From Microbacterium sp. UFMG61 (GTDB taxonomy: Bacteria; Actinomycetota; Actinomycetes; Actinomycetales; Microbacteriaceae): 64,000 bases of DNA. This document shows positions 16,027 to 26,550 of this stretch, piece after piece. The translations under genes were made by a program, and so were the position numbers. The stretch lies in NCBI RefSeq assembly GCF_015354505.1, contig NZ_JACAFP010000001.1, positions 1-64,000 of the forward strand. The letters run 5' to 3'. How positions within the stretch are numbered: position 1 is the first letter of the stretch; the number at the start of each line of letters is the position of its first letter. A model generated the notes under the pieces. That model was not told the origin of the DNA and ran no database searches. It saw only the letters and a program-made list of their open reading frames with translations.

Positions 16027-17490
16027 TCAGAAGCGAGCGCGCAGCGCCTCACCCAGACCGGCGTCCACGTTCGTCCAGTACTGGAAGAAGCGCTCGCGGA
16101 TCGCGTCGATCGTGATGCTCCGGCCCTGACCGGTCAGCGTGTCGATGAACCGGGCGCGCGCCTCGTCGTCGAACACCTCACGGTACAGGGTTCCGGCCTG
16201 GCCGAAGTCATCGTCGTCCGCGCGCAGGGTCGCCGCGGCGCGCATCAGCTCGCCGTCCGACTCCCAGCTCGCCTCGACACCGGCCGCCGGATCGGCGGTC
16301 GGGCCACCGGCGGGGCCGTAGGAGTTCGGCGTGTAGGTGCGGTGCTCGGCCGGGTTGAACCGGTACTGCATCTGGCCCTCGTGCATGTAGTTGCGCGTCT
16401 CCGCCGCGTGCGCCTGGTTGACCGGCAGCTGGTTGTAGTTCGCGCCGATGCGGTAGCGCTGCGCATCCGCGTAGGCGAACGCACGGGCCATCAACATCTT
16501 GTCGGGCGAGATGCCGGTTCCGGGCACCTGGTTGCCGGGCGAGAACGCCGCCTGCTCGATCTCGGCGAAGAAGTTCTGCGGGTTGCGGTCGAGCGTGAAC
16601 GTGCCGACCTTGATGCGCGGGTAGTCCTTCTTCGACCACGTCTTGGTGAGGTCGAACGGGTTGAAGCGGTAGGTCTTGCCCTCTTCGTACGTCATGATCT
16701 GCACGTAGACGTCCCATGACGGAGCGTCGCCCCGAGAGATCGCGTCGAACAGGTCGCGACGGTAGTAGTCGGCATCCGAACCCGCGAGCTTCTCGGCCTC
16801 GGCGGCATCCATCCGCTCGACGCCCTGCTTCGACAGGAAGTGGTACTGCACCCAGAAGCGCTCACCTGCGGCATTGACCCACTGGTACGTGTGCGATCCG
16901 TAGCCGTTCATGTGGCGCCAGCTGCGGGGGAGGCCGCGGTCGCCCATCAGGTAGGTGACCTGGTGTGCGGTCTCGGGGGAGAGGGTCCAGAAGTCCCACT
17001 GCATGTCGGCGTCACGCAGACCCGAGTCGCCCAGGCGCTTCTGCGAGTGGATGAAGTCCGGGAACTTCATGGCGTCGCGCAGGAAGAACGTCGGGGTGTT
17101 GTTGCCGACGATGTCGAGGTTGCCCTCGCTCGTGTAGAAACGCAGTGCGAAGCCGCGCACGTCGCGCCACGTGTCGGGGGATCCCTGCTCACCGGCGACC
17201 GACGAGAAGCGCAGCAGCGTCTCGCTCACGGCTCCCGGCTGGAAGGCCGCGGCACGGGTGTAGGCCGAGACGTCTTCGGTGACGGTGAAGGTTCCGAAGG
17301 CTCCGCCGCCCTTGGCGTGGGGGTTGCGCTCCGGCACGCGCTCGCGGTTGAACGACGCGAGCTTCTCGACGAGGTAGCGGTCGTGCAGGACCGTGGGGCC
17401 GTCTGCGCCGACGGTCAGCGAGTGCGCGTCGCTGGCGACGGGGGTGCCCGTCTGGGTCGTGGTCGCGGGGGTGGTCGATGGGTCGGTCAT
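16027..17490 (-). CDS. katA: Monofunctional haem catalase
   Basis: 487 residues, the small-subunit catalase size. The distal His lies in [14 protein letters not shown], the catalytic Asn in [23 protein letters not shown], and the proximal haem-ligand Tyr in [14 protein letters not shown]. It converts hydrogen peroxide to water and oxygen in the cytoplasm. GAAGGAGAAG precedes the ATG. The Fur-type regulator gene is immediately upstream on the same strand (61 bp), the standard FurA/CatR-catalase arrangement, and a 16-bp perfect palindrome sits between them. Confidence 0.97.
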   Translation of the reverse strand: MTDPSTTPATTTQTGTPVASDAHSLTVGADGPTVLHDRYLVEKLASFNRERVPERNPHAKGGGAFGTFTVTEDVSAYTRAAAFQPGAVSETLLRFSSVAGEQGSPDTWRDVRGFALRFYTSEGNLDIVGNNTPTFFLRDAMKFPDFIHSQKRLGDSGLRDADMQWDFWTLSPETAHQVTYLMGDRGLPRSWRHMNGYGSHTYQWVNAAGERFWVQYHFLSKQGVERMDAAEAEKLAGSDADYYRRDLFDAISRGDAPSWDVYVQIMTYEEGKTYRFNPFDLTKTWSKKDYPRIKVGTFTLDRNPQNFFAEIEQAAFSPGNQVPGTGISPDKMLMARAFAYADAQRYRIGANYNQLPVNQAHAAETRNYMHEGQMQYRFNPAEHRTYTPNSYGPAGGPTADPAAGVEASWESDGELMRAAATLRADDDDFGQAGTLYREVFDDEARARFIDTLTGQGRSITIDAIRERFFQYWTNVDAGLGEALRARF

Positions 17491-17517
17491 GTTCTTCTCC
17501 TTCTGCGCGCAGTGTCG

Positions 17518-17533
17518 ATCAACCCGGGTTGAT
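17518..17533 (-). promoter_or_regulatory. Perfect 16-bp palindrome between fur-type gene and katA
   Basis: ATCAACCCGGGTTGAT is fully self-complementary and lies 27 bp upstream of the katA start codon. Candidate operator for the adjacent Fur-family repressor on an internal katA promoter; it is too short to be a convincing terminator. Confidence 0.5.
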
Positions 17534-17551
17534 TCGGGTGAGCGACGGATG

Positions 17552-17974
17552 CTACTGCGCGGCGTTCTGGCAACCGGGGCACAGGCCCCAGAAGGTCACT
17601 TCGGCTGTCTGGACGGTGAATCCCCCCGCCGAAGACGGGGTGAGACACGGCGCGTCGCCGACCACGCAGTCCACATCGCCGATCGCACCGCACCGGGTGC
17701 ATACGACGTGATGGTGGTTGTCGCCGATGCGCCGTTCATAGAGCGCTGCGGAGCCTGCCGGTTCGATCCGGCGGAGCAGGCCCGCCGTCGTCAGGTCCGC
17801 GAGGATGTTGTGCACCGACTGGATCGAGGTGGTCGGCAGCACGGCGGATACGGCACGGTAGACCCGCTCCGCATCCGTGTGAGGCATGGACTCCATCGCC
17901 TCGAGCACCGCCACGCGGCCTGCGGTCGCCCGCAGTCCCGCGTCGCGAAGCGCGGAGTCGAAGTTGGTGTCCAT
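17552..17974 (-). CDS. Fur-family transcriptional repressor (FurA/PerR-like)
   Basis: 140 residues. The winged helix begins [19 protein letters not shown], the metal-binding core is [20 protein letters not shown] and the C-terminal structural zinc pair is CPGC. Its position directly before a catalase gene indicates a peroxide-responsive FurA/PerR role, with metal-catalysed oxidation releasing DNA. The upstream region 17991-18013 is unusually AT-rich (TTTTGAACAACTAAAA), probably its own promoter/operator. Confidence 0.93.
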   Translation of the reverse strand: MDTNFDSALRDAGLRATAGRVAVLEAMESMPHTDAERVYRAVSAVLPTTSIQSVHNILADLTTAGLLRRIEPAGSAALYERRIGDNHHHVVCTRCGAIGDVDCVVGDAPCLTPSSAGGFTVQTAEVTFWGLCPGCQNAAQ

Positions 17975-18089
17975 GCCTCCACCGTACCCGTGTTTTGAAC
18001 AACTAAAAAGAACGGGTGGTCAGTGGGCGTTTCGTCGCTGCCCGGCCCTGAGGGGTTGCATCGATCGAGCATCTCCGTAGCGTGGAGGG

Positions 18090-18659
18090 ATGGAGACGAC
18101 ACGGAGGGCGATCGCCATAGGGACGCTCGCGACGGCAGCGGTGCTGCTGGTCGGATGCACGAGCGGGGGAGTGGATGCCGGCGGAGAGGGCTCGCCGACG
18201 CCGTCGCCCTCCGCGTCGGTGACCCTGACGGCGACCCCCACCCCGACCCCGAATCCGAGTGTCAGCGCGGAAGCGGCCGAGTTGCCGATCCCGCCGGACG
18301 AGATCACCGAATGGGCGAAGTCGGCGGTTCCGAGCACGGAGGACGACGCGTACACCGCCGGCTTCTCGGGCTGGATGAGCGCGAGCAGTGCCGCCCACCA
18401 CACGACGGATCTGCGGTCTGTGGAGCCCGGCTCGTATCAGGCGCAGCTGGCCTGCCGGGGAGAGGGCACGATCTCGGTCGTCGCCGGCGAGCTGACGGAT
18501 GACCTGGATGTCACCGGTATCCCTGGTGCGGAGCCGATCGCGTGCACGAACTCGACCATCGCCTTCGACATCACCACGGCCGAGACCGGAATGCGCATCG
18601 AGCTCGACCTCGACGGCGCCCCCACGATCTACGCGGTCTCGGTGCTGCGGGTCAGCTGA
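18090..18659 (+). CDS. Lipoprotein of unknown function
   Basis: 189 residues. The type II signal METTRRAIAIGTLATAAVLLVGC has its lipobox LVGC with lipidated Cys at residue 23. A Thr/Pro/Ser-rich linker (about 35-60) leads to a globular domain (from ITEWAKSAVPSTEDDAY) with two Cys that may form a disulphide (LACRGEG and IACTNS). No family recognised for the domain. Divergent from the fur-type gene. Confidence 0.8.
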   Translation: METTRRAIAIGTLATAAVLLVGCTSGGVDAGGEGSPTPSPSASVTLTATPTPTPNPSVSAEAAELPIPPDEITEWAKSAVPSTEDDAYTAGFSGWMSASSAAHHTTDLRSVEPGSYQAQLACRGEGTISVVAGELTDDLDVTGIPGAEPIACTNSTIAFDITTAETGMRIELDLDGAPTIYAVSVLRVS

Positions 18660-18704
18660 TCAGCCGCGTCGCTGTGCGTTGCTCGGAAGGGCAGTTCGGT
18701 ATCG

Positions 18705-18752
18705 GCCTCGGATGTCTCAGGCCTCGGATGTCTCAGGCCTCGGATGTCTCAG
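18705..18752. repeat. Three perfect tandem copies of a 16-bp unit
   Basis: GCCTCGGATGTCTCAG at 18705, 18721 and 18737, head to tail without change, followed by a degenerate partial copy. It lies between convergent genes, 12 bp before the phosphatase stop. The unit contains GGATG and TCTCAG/CTCAG words, and the degenerate copy runs into the 3' end of the phosphatase gene. Likely a slippage-prone minisatellite. Confidence 0.85.
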
Positions 18753-18764
18753 GACTGGGCGCCC

Positions 18765-19430
18765 TCAGGACTCGGATGGTGCGAGCGGCAGCTCGAGTCC
18801 GTAGTTCCAGGACAGGATCGCGGGCTGCTCGCGGTAGAAGCTCAGCACCGACACCGAACCGGCGTCGAGCGAGATCTGCGCACCGAACCGCGGCGCGAGC
18901 CGCAGGTACACCGCCGTGAGGATGCGCAGGAAGTGGCCGTGTGCGACCAGGGCCACGTCGCCCTCGACGAGCACGGGCATCACGCGGGTCAGCACGCGCG
19001 ACGCGCGGGCGGCGACCTCCTCGACCGTCTCCCCCGGAGTCTCGCCGCGGATCACTCCGTGGGTGAAGGCGCTCCAGTCGTACCCGAGCTCGGCGCGGAT
19101 GTCCTTCGTCGTGCGCCCCTCGTATCCGCCGTAGTCCCACTCGACGAGCAGCGGATCGACCTCGGCACGGAGCCCTGCGAGTTCGGCCGTGCGCCTCGCG
19201 CGCTCGAGCGGCGAGGACAGCACGAGTGAGAAGTCGTAGTCGGCGACGAGGCGTCCCGCGCCGCGGGCGAGGTCTTCGCCCCGGGGCGTGAGCGGGATGT
19301 CGGTGAGACCGGTGTGCAGCCCCGCCTTCGACCACTCCGTCTCGCCGTGGCGCAGCAGCACGAGCTTTCCCGAGGGGTTGTCGGGGGCTGGACGGTCGGG
19401 AAGCTGGTCGTACACAGGGAGCGCAGGCAC
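18765..19430 (-). CDS. Histidine phosphatase / phosphoglycerate-mutase family protein
   Basis: 221 residues from a GTG at 19430; the frame remains open upstream but that region belongs to the next gene and the repeat element. The phosphohistidine motif is LLRHGETEW, then LTPRGEDLA, SSPLERARRTAEL, the second conserved site EWDYGGYEGRT and the C-terminal catalytic VAHGHFLRIL. This fits acid/sugar phosphatases of the 2H-phosphoglycerate mutase superfamily rather than a glycolytic mutase. Substrate unknown. Confidence 0.9.
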   Translation of the reverse strand: MPALPVYDQLPDRPAPDNPSGKLVLLRHGETEWSKAGLHTGLTDIPLTPRGEDLARGAGRLVADYDFSLVLSSPLERARRTAELAGLRAEVDPLLVEWDYGGYEGRTTKDIRAELGYDWSAFTHGVIRGETPGETVEEVAARASRVLTRVMPVLVEGDVALVAHGHFLRILTAVYLRLAPRFGAQISLDAGSVSVLSFYREQPAILSWNYGLELPLAPSES

Positions 19431-19463
19431 ATCGCCACCGTAGTCCGCGCCAGCTCTCCAGGC

Positions 19464-19524
19464 TTTCGAATCGCGCACTTTGCAAGAACCCATCCCCGTC
19501 TGTTGCAAGGTGCGCGATTCGAAA
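19464..19524. repeat. 61-bp inverted-repeat element, copy B
   Basis: Arms 19464-19485 and 19503-19524, 21 of 22 positions complementary, loop 17 bp. The best-conserved copy, with half-site TTCGAATCGCGCACTTTGCA. It lies between two genes on the minus strand, 34 bp upstream of the phosphatase start and 40 bp past the terpene-cyclase-like stop. Confidence 0.88.
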
Positions 19525-19564
19525 GAAGCAAAAGAAGGGCGAGCCGTCACGTCCGGGTGATGGA

Positions 19565-20545
19565 TCACGCGTCGGGGAGGGAGCGGCCTTCGGCCCAGTC
19601 GAGGACTCGCGTGCCGATCAGAGTGAGCCAGCGCGACGGGTCGCCCTCGGCGACGTCGACGGGGAACCAGGTCCGTCCCGGCAGCGGCGGGCCCTGGAGC
19701 CAGGTCCCGTCTGCCTGGCGCGCCGCGCGCACGAGTCCGACGGCGGGCTCGATCCGCGGGTCGGGAGCGGTTCCGTCGGTGCGTGACGCGTCGCGGAAGT
19801 AATCGAGCGCCGTCAGTGCGCTGTACCGATACCTGCTCGGGTAGACGAAGTGGGTCACGAACCCATCGACGAGCTCGCCGGTGGACGCGCGGAACACCAG
19901 CTGCCTGCGCAGAAGGTACTCCTCGCCGGCGTGCCGGGTGGACTGCAGCGAGGTGTCGCCGGTCGACTGCTCGTAGAAGAGCATCCCGCGCAGCGCATTG
20001 AGCGTCGAGTGGAACGACGATCGCACCGAATCTCCCTCTTCGGCCTCGCAGTTCCAGCCGCCGTCGTCGAGACGATGCTCGGGGAACCATCGCACGAGCC
20101 GCGAGACGTCGGCTCCGAGCCATGCCCCGTTCGCAAGGGTGAACGCGTTGATGCACACGTCGACCTCGCCGCCCCAGAAGGGCATGTCGTCGTACTCCCA
20201 CCGGCAGTTGCGTTCGAGGCGCTCAGCCGTGTCACTGAGAGCCTGCGCGGGGACCCCCCATTCCCGCAGCTGATTCAGCGACCAGCTCGTGGCCGTCCAC
20301 GGTTGTCCCGGCTGCTCGGCCTCGTCGGACTCGAAGAAGCCGCCGGGGAAGTGCGCGCCACCGGCCCAGCGTCCGTCCGGGTCCTGCGCGGCGAGGAGCG
20401 CGGCCCCGAATCCCTCCGCCGCGACTCGGGCGCGCGTCGCCTGCCACACGGCATCCTCGGCGCCGAGCAGATCGCGTTCGGCCTGCCAGCGCACGGCCGG
20501 ATCAGCATCGAGCAGCCACGACATCGTCGCCTCGGTCGTCGTCAT
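19565..20545 (-). CDS. Terpene-cyclase/prenyltransferase-like alpha-barrel protein
   Basis: 326 residues, about half the length of squalene-hopene cyclases. Repeated motifs of the (alpha/alpha)6-barrel occur: AAQDPDGRWAGG, LDDGGWNCEAEEGDS and RAARQADGTWLQG, i.e. QW-like D-G-x-W repeats. The cyclase DXDD motif is not visible, so it may be a stand-alone single-barrel protein without cyclase activity. Several Trp and acidic residues line the repeats. No isoprenoid genes are near. Function unknown; superfamily assignment is fairly secure. Confidence 0.7.
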   Translation of the reverse strand: MTTTEATMSWLLDADPAVRWQAERDLLGAEDAVWQATRARVAAEGFGAALLAAQDPDGRWAGGAHFPGGFFESDEAEQPGQPWTATSWSLNQLREWGVPAQALSDTAERLERNCRWEYDDMPFWGGEVDVCINAFTLANGAWLGADVSRLVRWFPEHRLDDGGWNCEAEEGDSVRSSFHSTLNALRGMLFYEQSTGDTSLQSTRHAGEEYLLRRQLVFRASTGELVDGFVTHFVYPSRYRYSALTALDYFRDASRTDGTAPDPRIEPAVGLVRAARQADGTWLQGPPLPGRTWFPVDVAEGDPSRWLTLIGTRVLDWAEGRSLPDA

Positions 20546-20602
20546 GCGTGCAGGCTACTCCGGTCGACTCGGGGCCGGGAGTCCCTGGCCGGCGCGGATC
20601 AC

Positions 20603-21532
20603 TCAGACGAAGGTGACGGTCTGCTGCAGGCGCGTGCGCACGTCGAACAGCTCGTTGCCGCCGATCGCACGGGCACCGGGCACGCCCTGACGCAGCACCA
20701 TCGCCAGAGCACTGCGGCGCACGACCACGACCGGCACGCCGCGGCTGCTGCCGAGCGGGGTGACCGCCTGCGACAGATCGTCGTCGGGCAACACCATGAT
20801 GACGCCGCCGAACTTGACGCGCGCCGCCTTGGCGACAGACCGCATGCGCGAGAGCGCCGCGGTGACGGGTGCTCTCGTGCCGAGGCTGGGGCCGGTGATC
20901 TCGCCGCGGCGGAATCCGACGACGCCGCCGAAGTCCTCCGACATCACCGCGTACAGACCCGACGGGCTGAGCACCACGTGGTCGAGCTTGTCGTCGGCAT
21001 CCGCGCCGGTCGCGACGTCGTGCCACACCGTGAACCCCATGCCGAGCGCGCTCACGGTGCGCGCGGTCGCCTCTTCGGCGAGGGCGTCGGCGAGCAGTCG
21101 GCGCAGATCCCGCGGAGCGGAGCGCACCAGCGCGGGGTCGTATGGATCCGGCACCTCGACGCCGCGGCCGGCCCACTCGCGGATCAGCACCAGGTAGCGC
21201 TCGCGGCGCCATCCGCCGGGATGCCCGTAGGAGCGGGCGCGAGGCCGGGTGTCGGTGCGCGTGGCGGTCTGCGGTCGCCATCCGCTCGACGCGGAGTCGG
21301 TCTGGATGCCGGGATGCACCCCGCTGCGGCGATCGTAGGCTGCGCGGTCCTCGGGGGTGCCGACGAGCTCCCAGGCACGCTGCACCTGGATGAAGACCGC
21401 CGCGTCGCCGCCCGTGTCGGGGTGCGTCTGCCGCAATCTGAGGCGGTATGCGCGGCGCAGCTCGGCGTCGTCGACCGTGGCGTCCACACCGAGGATCTCG
21501 TAGGCAGAAGCCGAGAGCGGGCTGTCGAACAT
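20603..21532 (-). CDS. DnaJ-domain protein with NERD-like C-terminal half
   Basis: 309 residues. Residues about 8-65 are a J domain (YEILGVDATVDDAELRRAYRLRLRQTHPDTGG) with the Hsp70-stimulating HPD intact. A linker rich in Arg/Thr follows. The C-terminal half contains TVWHDVATGADADDKLDHVVLSPSGLYAVMSED, resembling the nuclease-related NERD domain (D-H-V-hhh-x-x-G-hhhh), and a stretch VVVVRRSALAMVLRQG. GGAAGGAG precedes the ATG. This suggests a J-protein that recruits a DnaK chaperone to a nucleic-acid-related process; unproven. Confidence 0.78.
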   Translation of the reverse strand: MFDSPLSASAYEILGVDATVDDAELRRAYRLRLRQTHPDTGGDAAVFIQVQRAWELVGTPEDRAAYDRRSGVHPGIQTDSASSGWRPQTATRTDTRPRARSYGHPGGWRRERYLVLIREWAGRGVEVPDPYDPALVRSAPRDLRRLLADALAEEATARTVSALGMGFTVWHDVATGADADDKLDHVVLSPSGLYAVMSEDFGGVVGFRRGEITGPSLGTRAPVTAALSRMRSVAKAARVKFGGVIMVLPDDDLSQAVTPLGSSRGVPVVVVRRSALAMVLRQGVPGARAIGGNELFDVRTRLQQTVTFV

Positions 21533-21602
21533 CGCTCTCCTTCCGAGATCGCGGCATCCAGAATATCCGGCTGCTGTTGTGGATCAGCCGTGGCGGTCGG
21601 GA

Positions 21603-23365
<1,763 letters not shown>

Positions 23366-24826
23366 CTACTCGGCGGACTCGTCGCGCAGGTACGCGATGT
23401 GCTTCGCGTGCCGCGTCAGATGGTTCTGCGTCCTCCGCACGAAGAACCAGGCCACGAGCAGAAGAGCGAACCAGATCGGCGTCACCAGCAGCGCGGTCAG
23501 CGTGTCGGGCTGGGTCGTCAGTGCCCAGAGGATGAACACGAAGAACGCGAGCACCACGTAGACCATGAAGACCCCGCCCGGCATCCGGAACGTCGAGGCC
23601 GCGACCTTCTCGGGGCGACCGCGCCGGTAGGCGAGGTAGCTGCAGAGGAAGATCGTCCAGACGAACATGAAGCACACGGCCGAGACCGTCGTGACCATGT
23701 CGAACGCCGTGCCGATGTCTTCACCTGCGTAGAGCAGCACGACGCCCGAGAGCAGCAGGATGCACGACAGGAACAGTGCGTTCTGCGGCACCCGGCGCTT
23801 CGACAGCCGACCGAAGATGCGCGGGGCATCGCCGTCCTGAGCGAGGCCGAACACCATGCGCGAGGTCGAGTAGATGCCCGAGTTCGCGCTCGACATCGCC
23901 GAGGTCAGCACGACGAGGTTCACGACGGTCGCCGCGATGCCGAGGCCCGCGAGGGCGAACATCGCGATGAAGGGGCTCTCGCCGGCGACGTACTCGGTCC
24001 ACGGCGTGACCGCCATGAGGATGACGAGCGCGCCGACGTAGAAGAGCAGGATGCGGATCGGGATCGCGTTGATCGCCTTGGGCAGGTTCTTCTCGGGATC
24101 CTTGGTCTCGGCGGCCGCGGTGCCGACGAGCTCGACGCCCACGAACGCGAAGACGGCGATCTGGAAGCCGGCCACGAAGCCCATGAAGCCGTGCGGGAAC
24201 ATGCCGCCGTGCGACCACAGGTTCGCGAAGCTGGCGGTGCCCGCGTCGTGCTGGAAGCCGGTGATGATCATCACGAGGCCCGTGATGATGAGCGCGACGA
24301 TCGCGACGATCTTGATCAGTGCGAACCAGAACTCCATCTCACCGAAGGCGGCGACCGTGGGAAGGTTCAGCGCGAGCAGGATGACGATCACGAGAAGCCC
24401 GGGGATCCACAACGGGATGCCGGGGAAGAGCGCATCCGTGTAGCCCGCGATCGCGATCACGTCGGCGACTCCGGTGACGACCCAGCAGAACCAGTACGTC
24501 CAGCCGGTGAAGAACCCGGCCCAGGGGCCGAGCAGGTCGCTCGCGAAATCGCTGAACGACTTGTACTTGAGGTTCGACAGCAGCAGCTCGCCCATCGCCC
24601 GCATGACGAAGAAGAGCATGAAGCCGATGATCATGTAGACGAAGATCACCGAGGGGCCGGCGACCGAGATCGTCTTGCCGCTGCCCATGAAGAGGCCGGT
24701 GCCGATCGCTCCGCCGATCGCGAGCAACTGGATGTGGCGGTTGCTCAGCGCACGCTTCAGGTGCTGCTCGTCTCCGTCGGCGGTCCCACCCACCCCGACG
24801 GTATCTCCGGTCTTCTCTGTGGTCAT
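23366..24826 (-). CDS. Amino-acid permease, APC superfamily (D-Ala/D-Ser/Gly or aromatic amino acids)
   Basis: 486 residues from the ATG at 24826. About 12 hydrophobic helices. The first is preceded by LKRALSNRHIQLLAIGGAIGTGLFMGSG, the helix-1 signature of the AAT family; the GVELVGTAAAETKDPEKNLPKAINAIPIRIL block is also typical. Overall it resembles CycA (D-serine/D-alanine/glycine:H+ symporter), but exact substrate cannot be read from sequence. Divergent from the MATE gene across a 148-bp region containing a palindrome. Confidence 0.9.
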   Translation of the reverse strand: MTTEKTGDTVGVGGTADGDEQHLKRALSNRHIQLLAIGGAIGTGLFMGSGKTISVAGPSVIFVYMIIGFMLFFVMRAMGELLLSNLKYKSFSDFASDLLGPWAGFFTGWTYWFCWVVTGVADVIAIAGYTDALFPGIPLWIPGLLVIVILLALNLPTVAAFGEMEFWFALIKIVAIVALIITGLVMIITGFQHDAGTASFANLWSHGGMFPHGFMGFVAGFQIAVFAFVGVELVGTAAAETKDPEKNLPKAINAIPIRILLFYVGALVILMAVTPWTEYVAGESPFIAMFALAGLGIAATVVNLVVLTSAMSSANSGIYSTSRMVFGLAQDGDAPRIFGRLSKRRVPQNALFLSCILLLSGVVLLYAGEDIGTAFDMVTTVSAVCFMFVWTIFLCSYLAYRRGRPEKVAASTFRMPGGVFMVYVVLAFFVFILWALTTQPDTLTALLVTPIWFALLLVAWFFVRRTQNHLTRHAKHIAYLRDESAE

Positions 24827-24907
24827 CGATCGAACCTCCGGTGTCCGTGCCGCGACCCGCTGCGGCATCCTTCCGACCGTACTTCCCGATCGGCTCTACC
24901 GGTTAAC

Positions 24908-24919
24908 CGAATCGATTCG
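24908..24919. promoter_or_regulatory. 12-bp palindrome just upstream of a -10-like box, candidate operator
   Basis: CGAATCGATTCG is perfectly self-complementary and is followed immediately by GATATCCT, whose TATCCT resembles a -10 element for the MATE gene 50 bp further on. The position between -35 and -10 would suit a repressor. No regulator gene is adjacent. Confidence 0.4.
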
Positions 24920-24974
24920 ATATCCTGGAACCCTCCCCCGATCCTGCCCCGAGTCTCTGCGAGCCGCTTCCCCC

Positions 24975-26447
24975 ATGGCCACCTCCCTCACCACGGGCCG
25001 CCCGTGGCGTGTCATCCTGTCGTTCTCGATCCCGCTGCTGCTCGGCAACGTCGTGCAGCAGATGTACCAGTTCGCCGACGCCGTCGTCGTCGGACGACAC
25101 CTCGGCGTCCAGTCCCTCGCCGCCGTCGGTGCGACGGGAAGCCTGCTCTTCCTTCTCATCGGCTTCGCCTGGGGTCTCACGAGCGGTTTCGCGATCCCGA
25201 TCGCACAGGCGTTCGGCGCCGGCGATGCCGCGGGTGTGCGCCGCTCGGTCGCGACGGGCGTGATCCTGACCGGCATCACGAGCGTCGTCCTGACGATCGC
25301 CGCGCCGCTGATCGCGCGCCCGGTGCTCGAGCTGCTGCAGACGCCGTCGGAGCTCATGACCGAGGCGACGATCTTCACGCAGATCAGCTTCATCGGCGCG
25401 AGCGCGACGATGTTCTTCAACTACCTCTCCGCGATCATCCGCGCCATCGGCGACTCGCGCACGCCGCTGATCTTCCTCACCGTATCGTGCGTCCTGAACG
25501 TCGGCCTGGTGGTGCTCATGGTCGGCCCGCTCGAGTGGGGGGTCGGCGGTGCTGCCATCGCGACCGTCGTCGCCCAGGCGGTGTCCGTGATCCTCTGCCT
25601 CGAGTTCGTCCGGCGCCGCCTGCCGATCCTGCACCTGCGCCGCGTCGACTGGCAGGTCACCCGCGACGACATCCGTGAGCACCTTCGTCTCGGTCTGCCG
25701 ATGGGCTTCCAGGCCTCGATCATCGCGATCGGCACTCTGGCCGTGCAGGTGGCGCTGAACACGCTCGGTGCCGATGCGGTCGCCGCCTACACGACGGCAT
25801 CCCGCGTCGACGGGCTCGCCGTGGCCTTCCTCTCGTCGCTCGGTCTCGCGGCCTCGATGTACGCGGCGCAGAATCTCGGCGGACGCCGCCCCGACCGCAT
25901 CCGCCGGGGTGTCATCGAGGGCACCTGGATGGCGGTGATCACGGGGGCTCTGCTCGGGGTGATCATCATCGCCTTCGGCACCCCGATGGTGCGCCTGTTC
26001 ATCGGCGAGGGATCCGACGACGTCGTCGAGCTCGCGCACCTCATGCTGATCATCAACGGCTGCGGCTACTGGATGCTCGGCATCCTCTTCGTGCTCCGCG
26101 GCGCGCTGCAGGGGCTGGGGCACACGCTGGTGCCCACGGTCACGGGCGTGATCGAGCTGGTGATGCGCGTGGGTGCCGCGGTGGTGCTCGGTGCGCTCAT
26201 CGGCTTCGCGGGCGTCGCGCTCAGCAACCCGCTCGCCTGGCTCGGCGCGATCGTGCTGCTCGTGCCCGCCTACATCCGGGCGCACCGCGCGCTCGGGGCC
26301 ATGCCCGTCGAGCCGCTCGAGGCGACCGAGACCTCGGCCATCGCGATCGTCGGGCCCACCGACGGGTCGATGGTCGTCGACGCCGTGATCACCCAGTCGG
26401 TGCCGGTGGTACGCGGCTCGCGTTTCGCGTGGTTGAAGCGCCGCTGA
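24975..26447 (+). CDS. MATE family multidrug/Na+ efflux protein
   Basis: 490 residues from the ATG at 24975. Twelve hydrophobic helices in two halves; the opening RPWRVILSFSIPLLLGNVVQQMYQFADAVVVGR with VGATGSLLFLLIGFAWGLTSGFAIPIAQAFGAGD matches DinF/MepA-type MATE exporters, which expel cationic drugs against Na+ or H+. The C-terminal tail after about residue 440 is polar. The frame continues upstream, but that stretch is antisense to the permease gene. Confidence 0.92.
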   Translation: MATSLTTGRPWRVILSFSIPLLLGNVVQQMYQFADAVVVGRHLGVQSLAAVGATGSLLFLLIGFAWGLTSGFAIPIAQAFGAGDAAGVRRSVATGVILTGITSVVLTIAAPLIARPVLELLQTPSELMTEATIFTQISFIGASATMFFNYLSAIIRAIGDSRTPLIFLTVSCVLNVGLVVLMVGPLEWGVGGAAIATVVAQAVSVILCLEFVRRRLPILHLRRVDWQVTRDDIREHLRLGLPMGFQASIIAIGTLAVQVALNTLGADAVAAYTTASRVDGLAVAFLSSLGLAASMYAAQNLGGRRPDRIRRGVIEGTWMAVITGALLGVIIIAFGTPMVRLFIGEGSDDVVELAHLMLIINGCGYWMLGILFVLRGALQGLGHTLVPTVTGVIELVMRVGAAVVLGALIGFAGVALSNPLAWLGAIVLLVPAYIRAHRALGAMPVEPLEATETSAIAIVGPTDGSMVVDAVITQSVPVVRGSRFAWLKRR

Positions 26448-26550
26448 ACGACTCGTCACGGTTGGGGAACATCATCCTTCAGATGGATGCCGTGTCACCC
26501 GATACTTCGTAATCTTGGTGATGCGGAGATACCGCTGACGGGGGGTCGTC

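Noticed and set aside
18765..20201. A 478-residue fusion of the phosphatase with upstream sequence
   Set aside because: The extension crosses the 61-bp repeat and reads the neighbouring gene in the wrong frame; the GTG at 19430 gives a normal-length phosphatase.
23399..25678. 759-codon open frame on the plus strand
   Set aside because: It runs antisense to the amino-acid permease and then out of frame across the MATE gene; composition is Asp/Arg/His-rich and it contains no motif.
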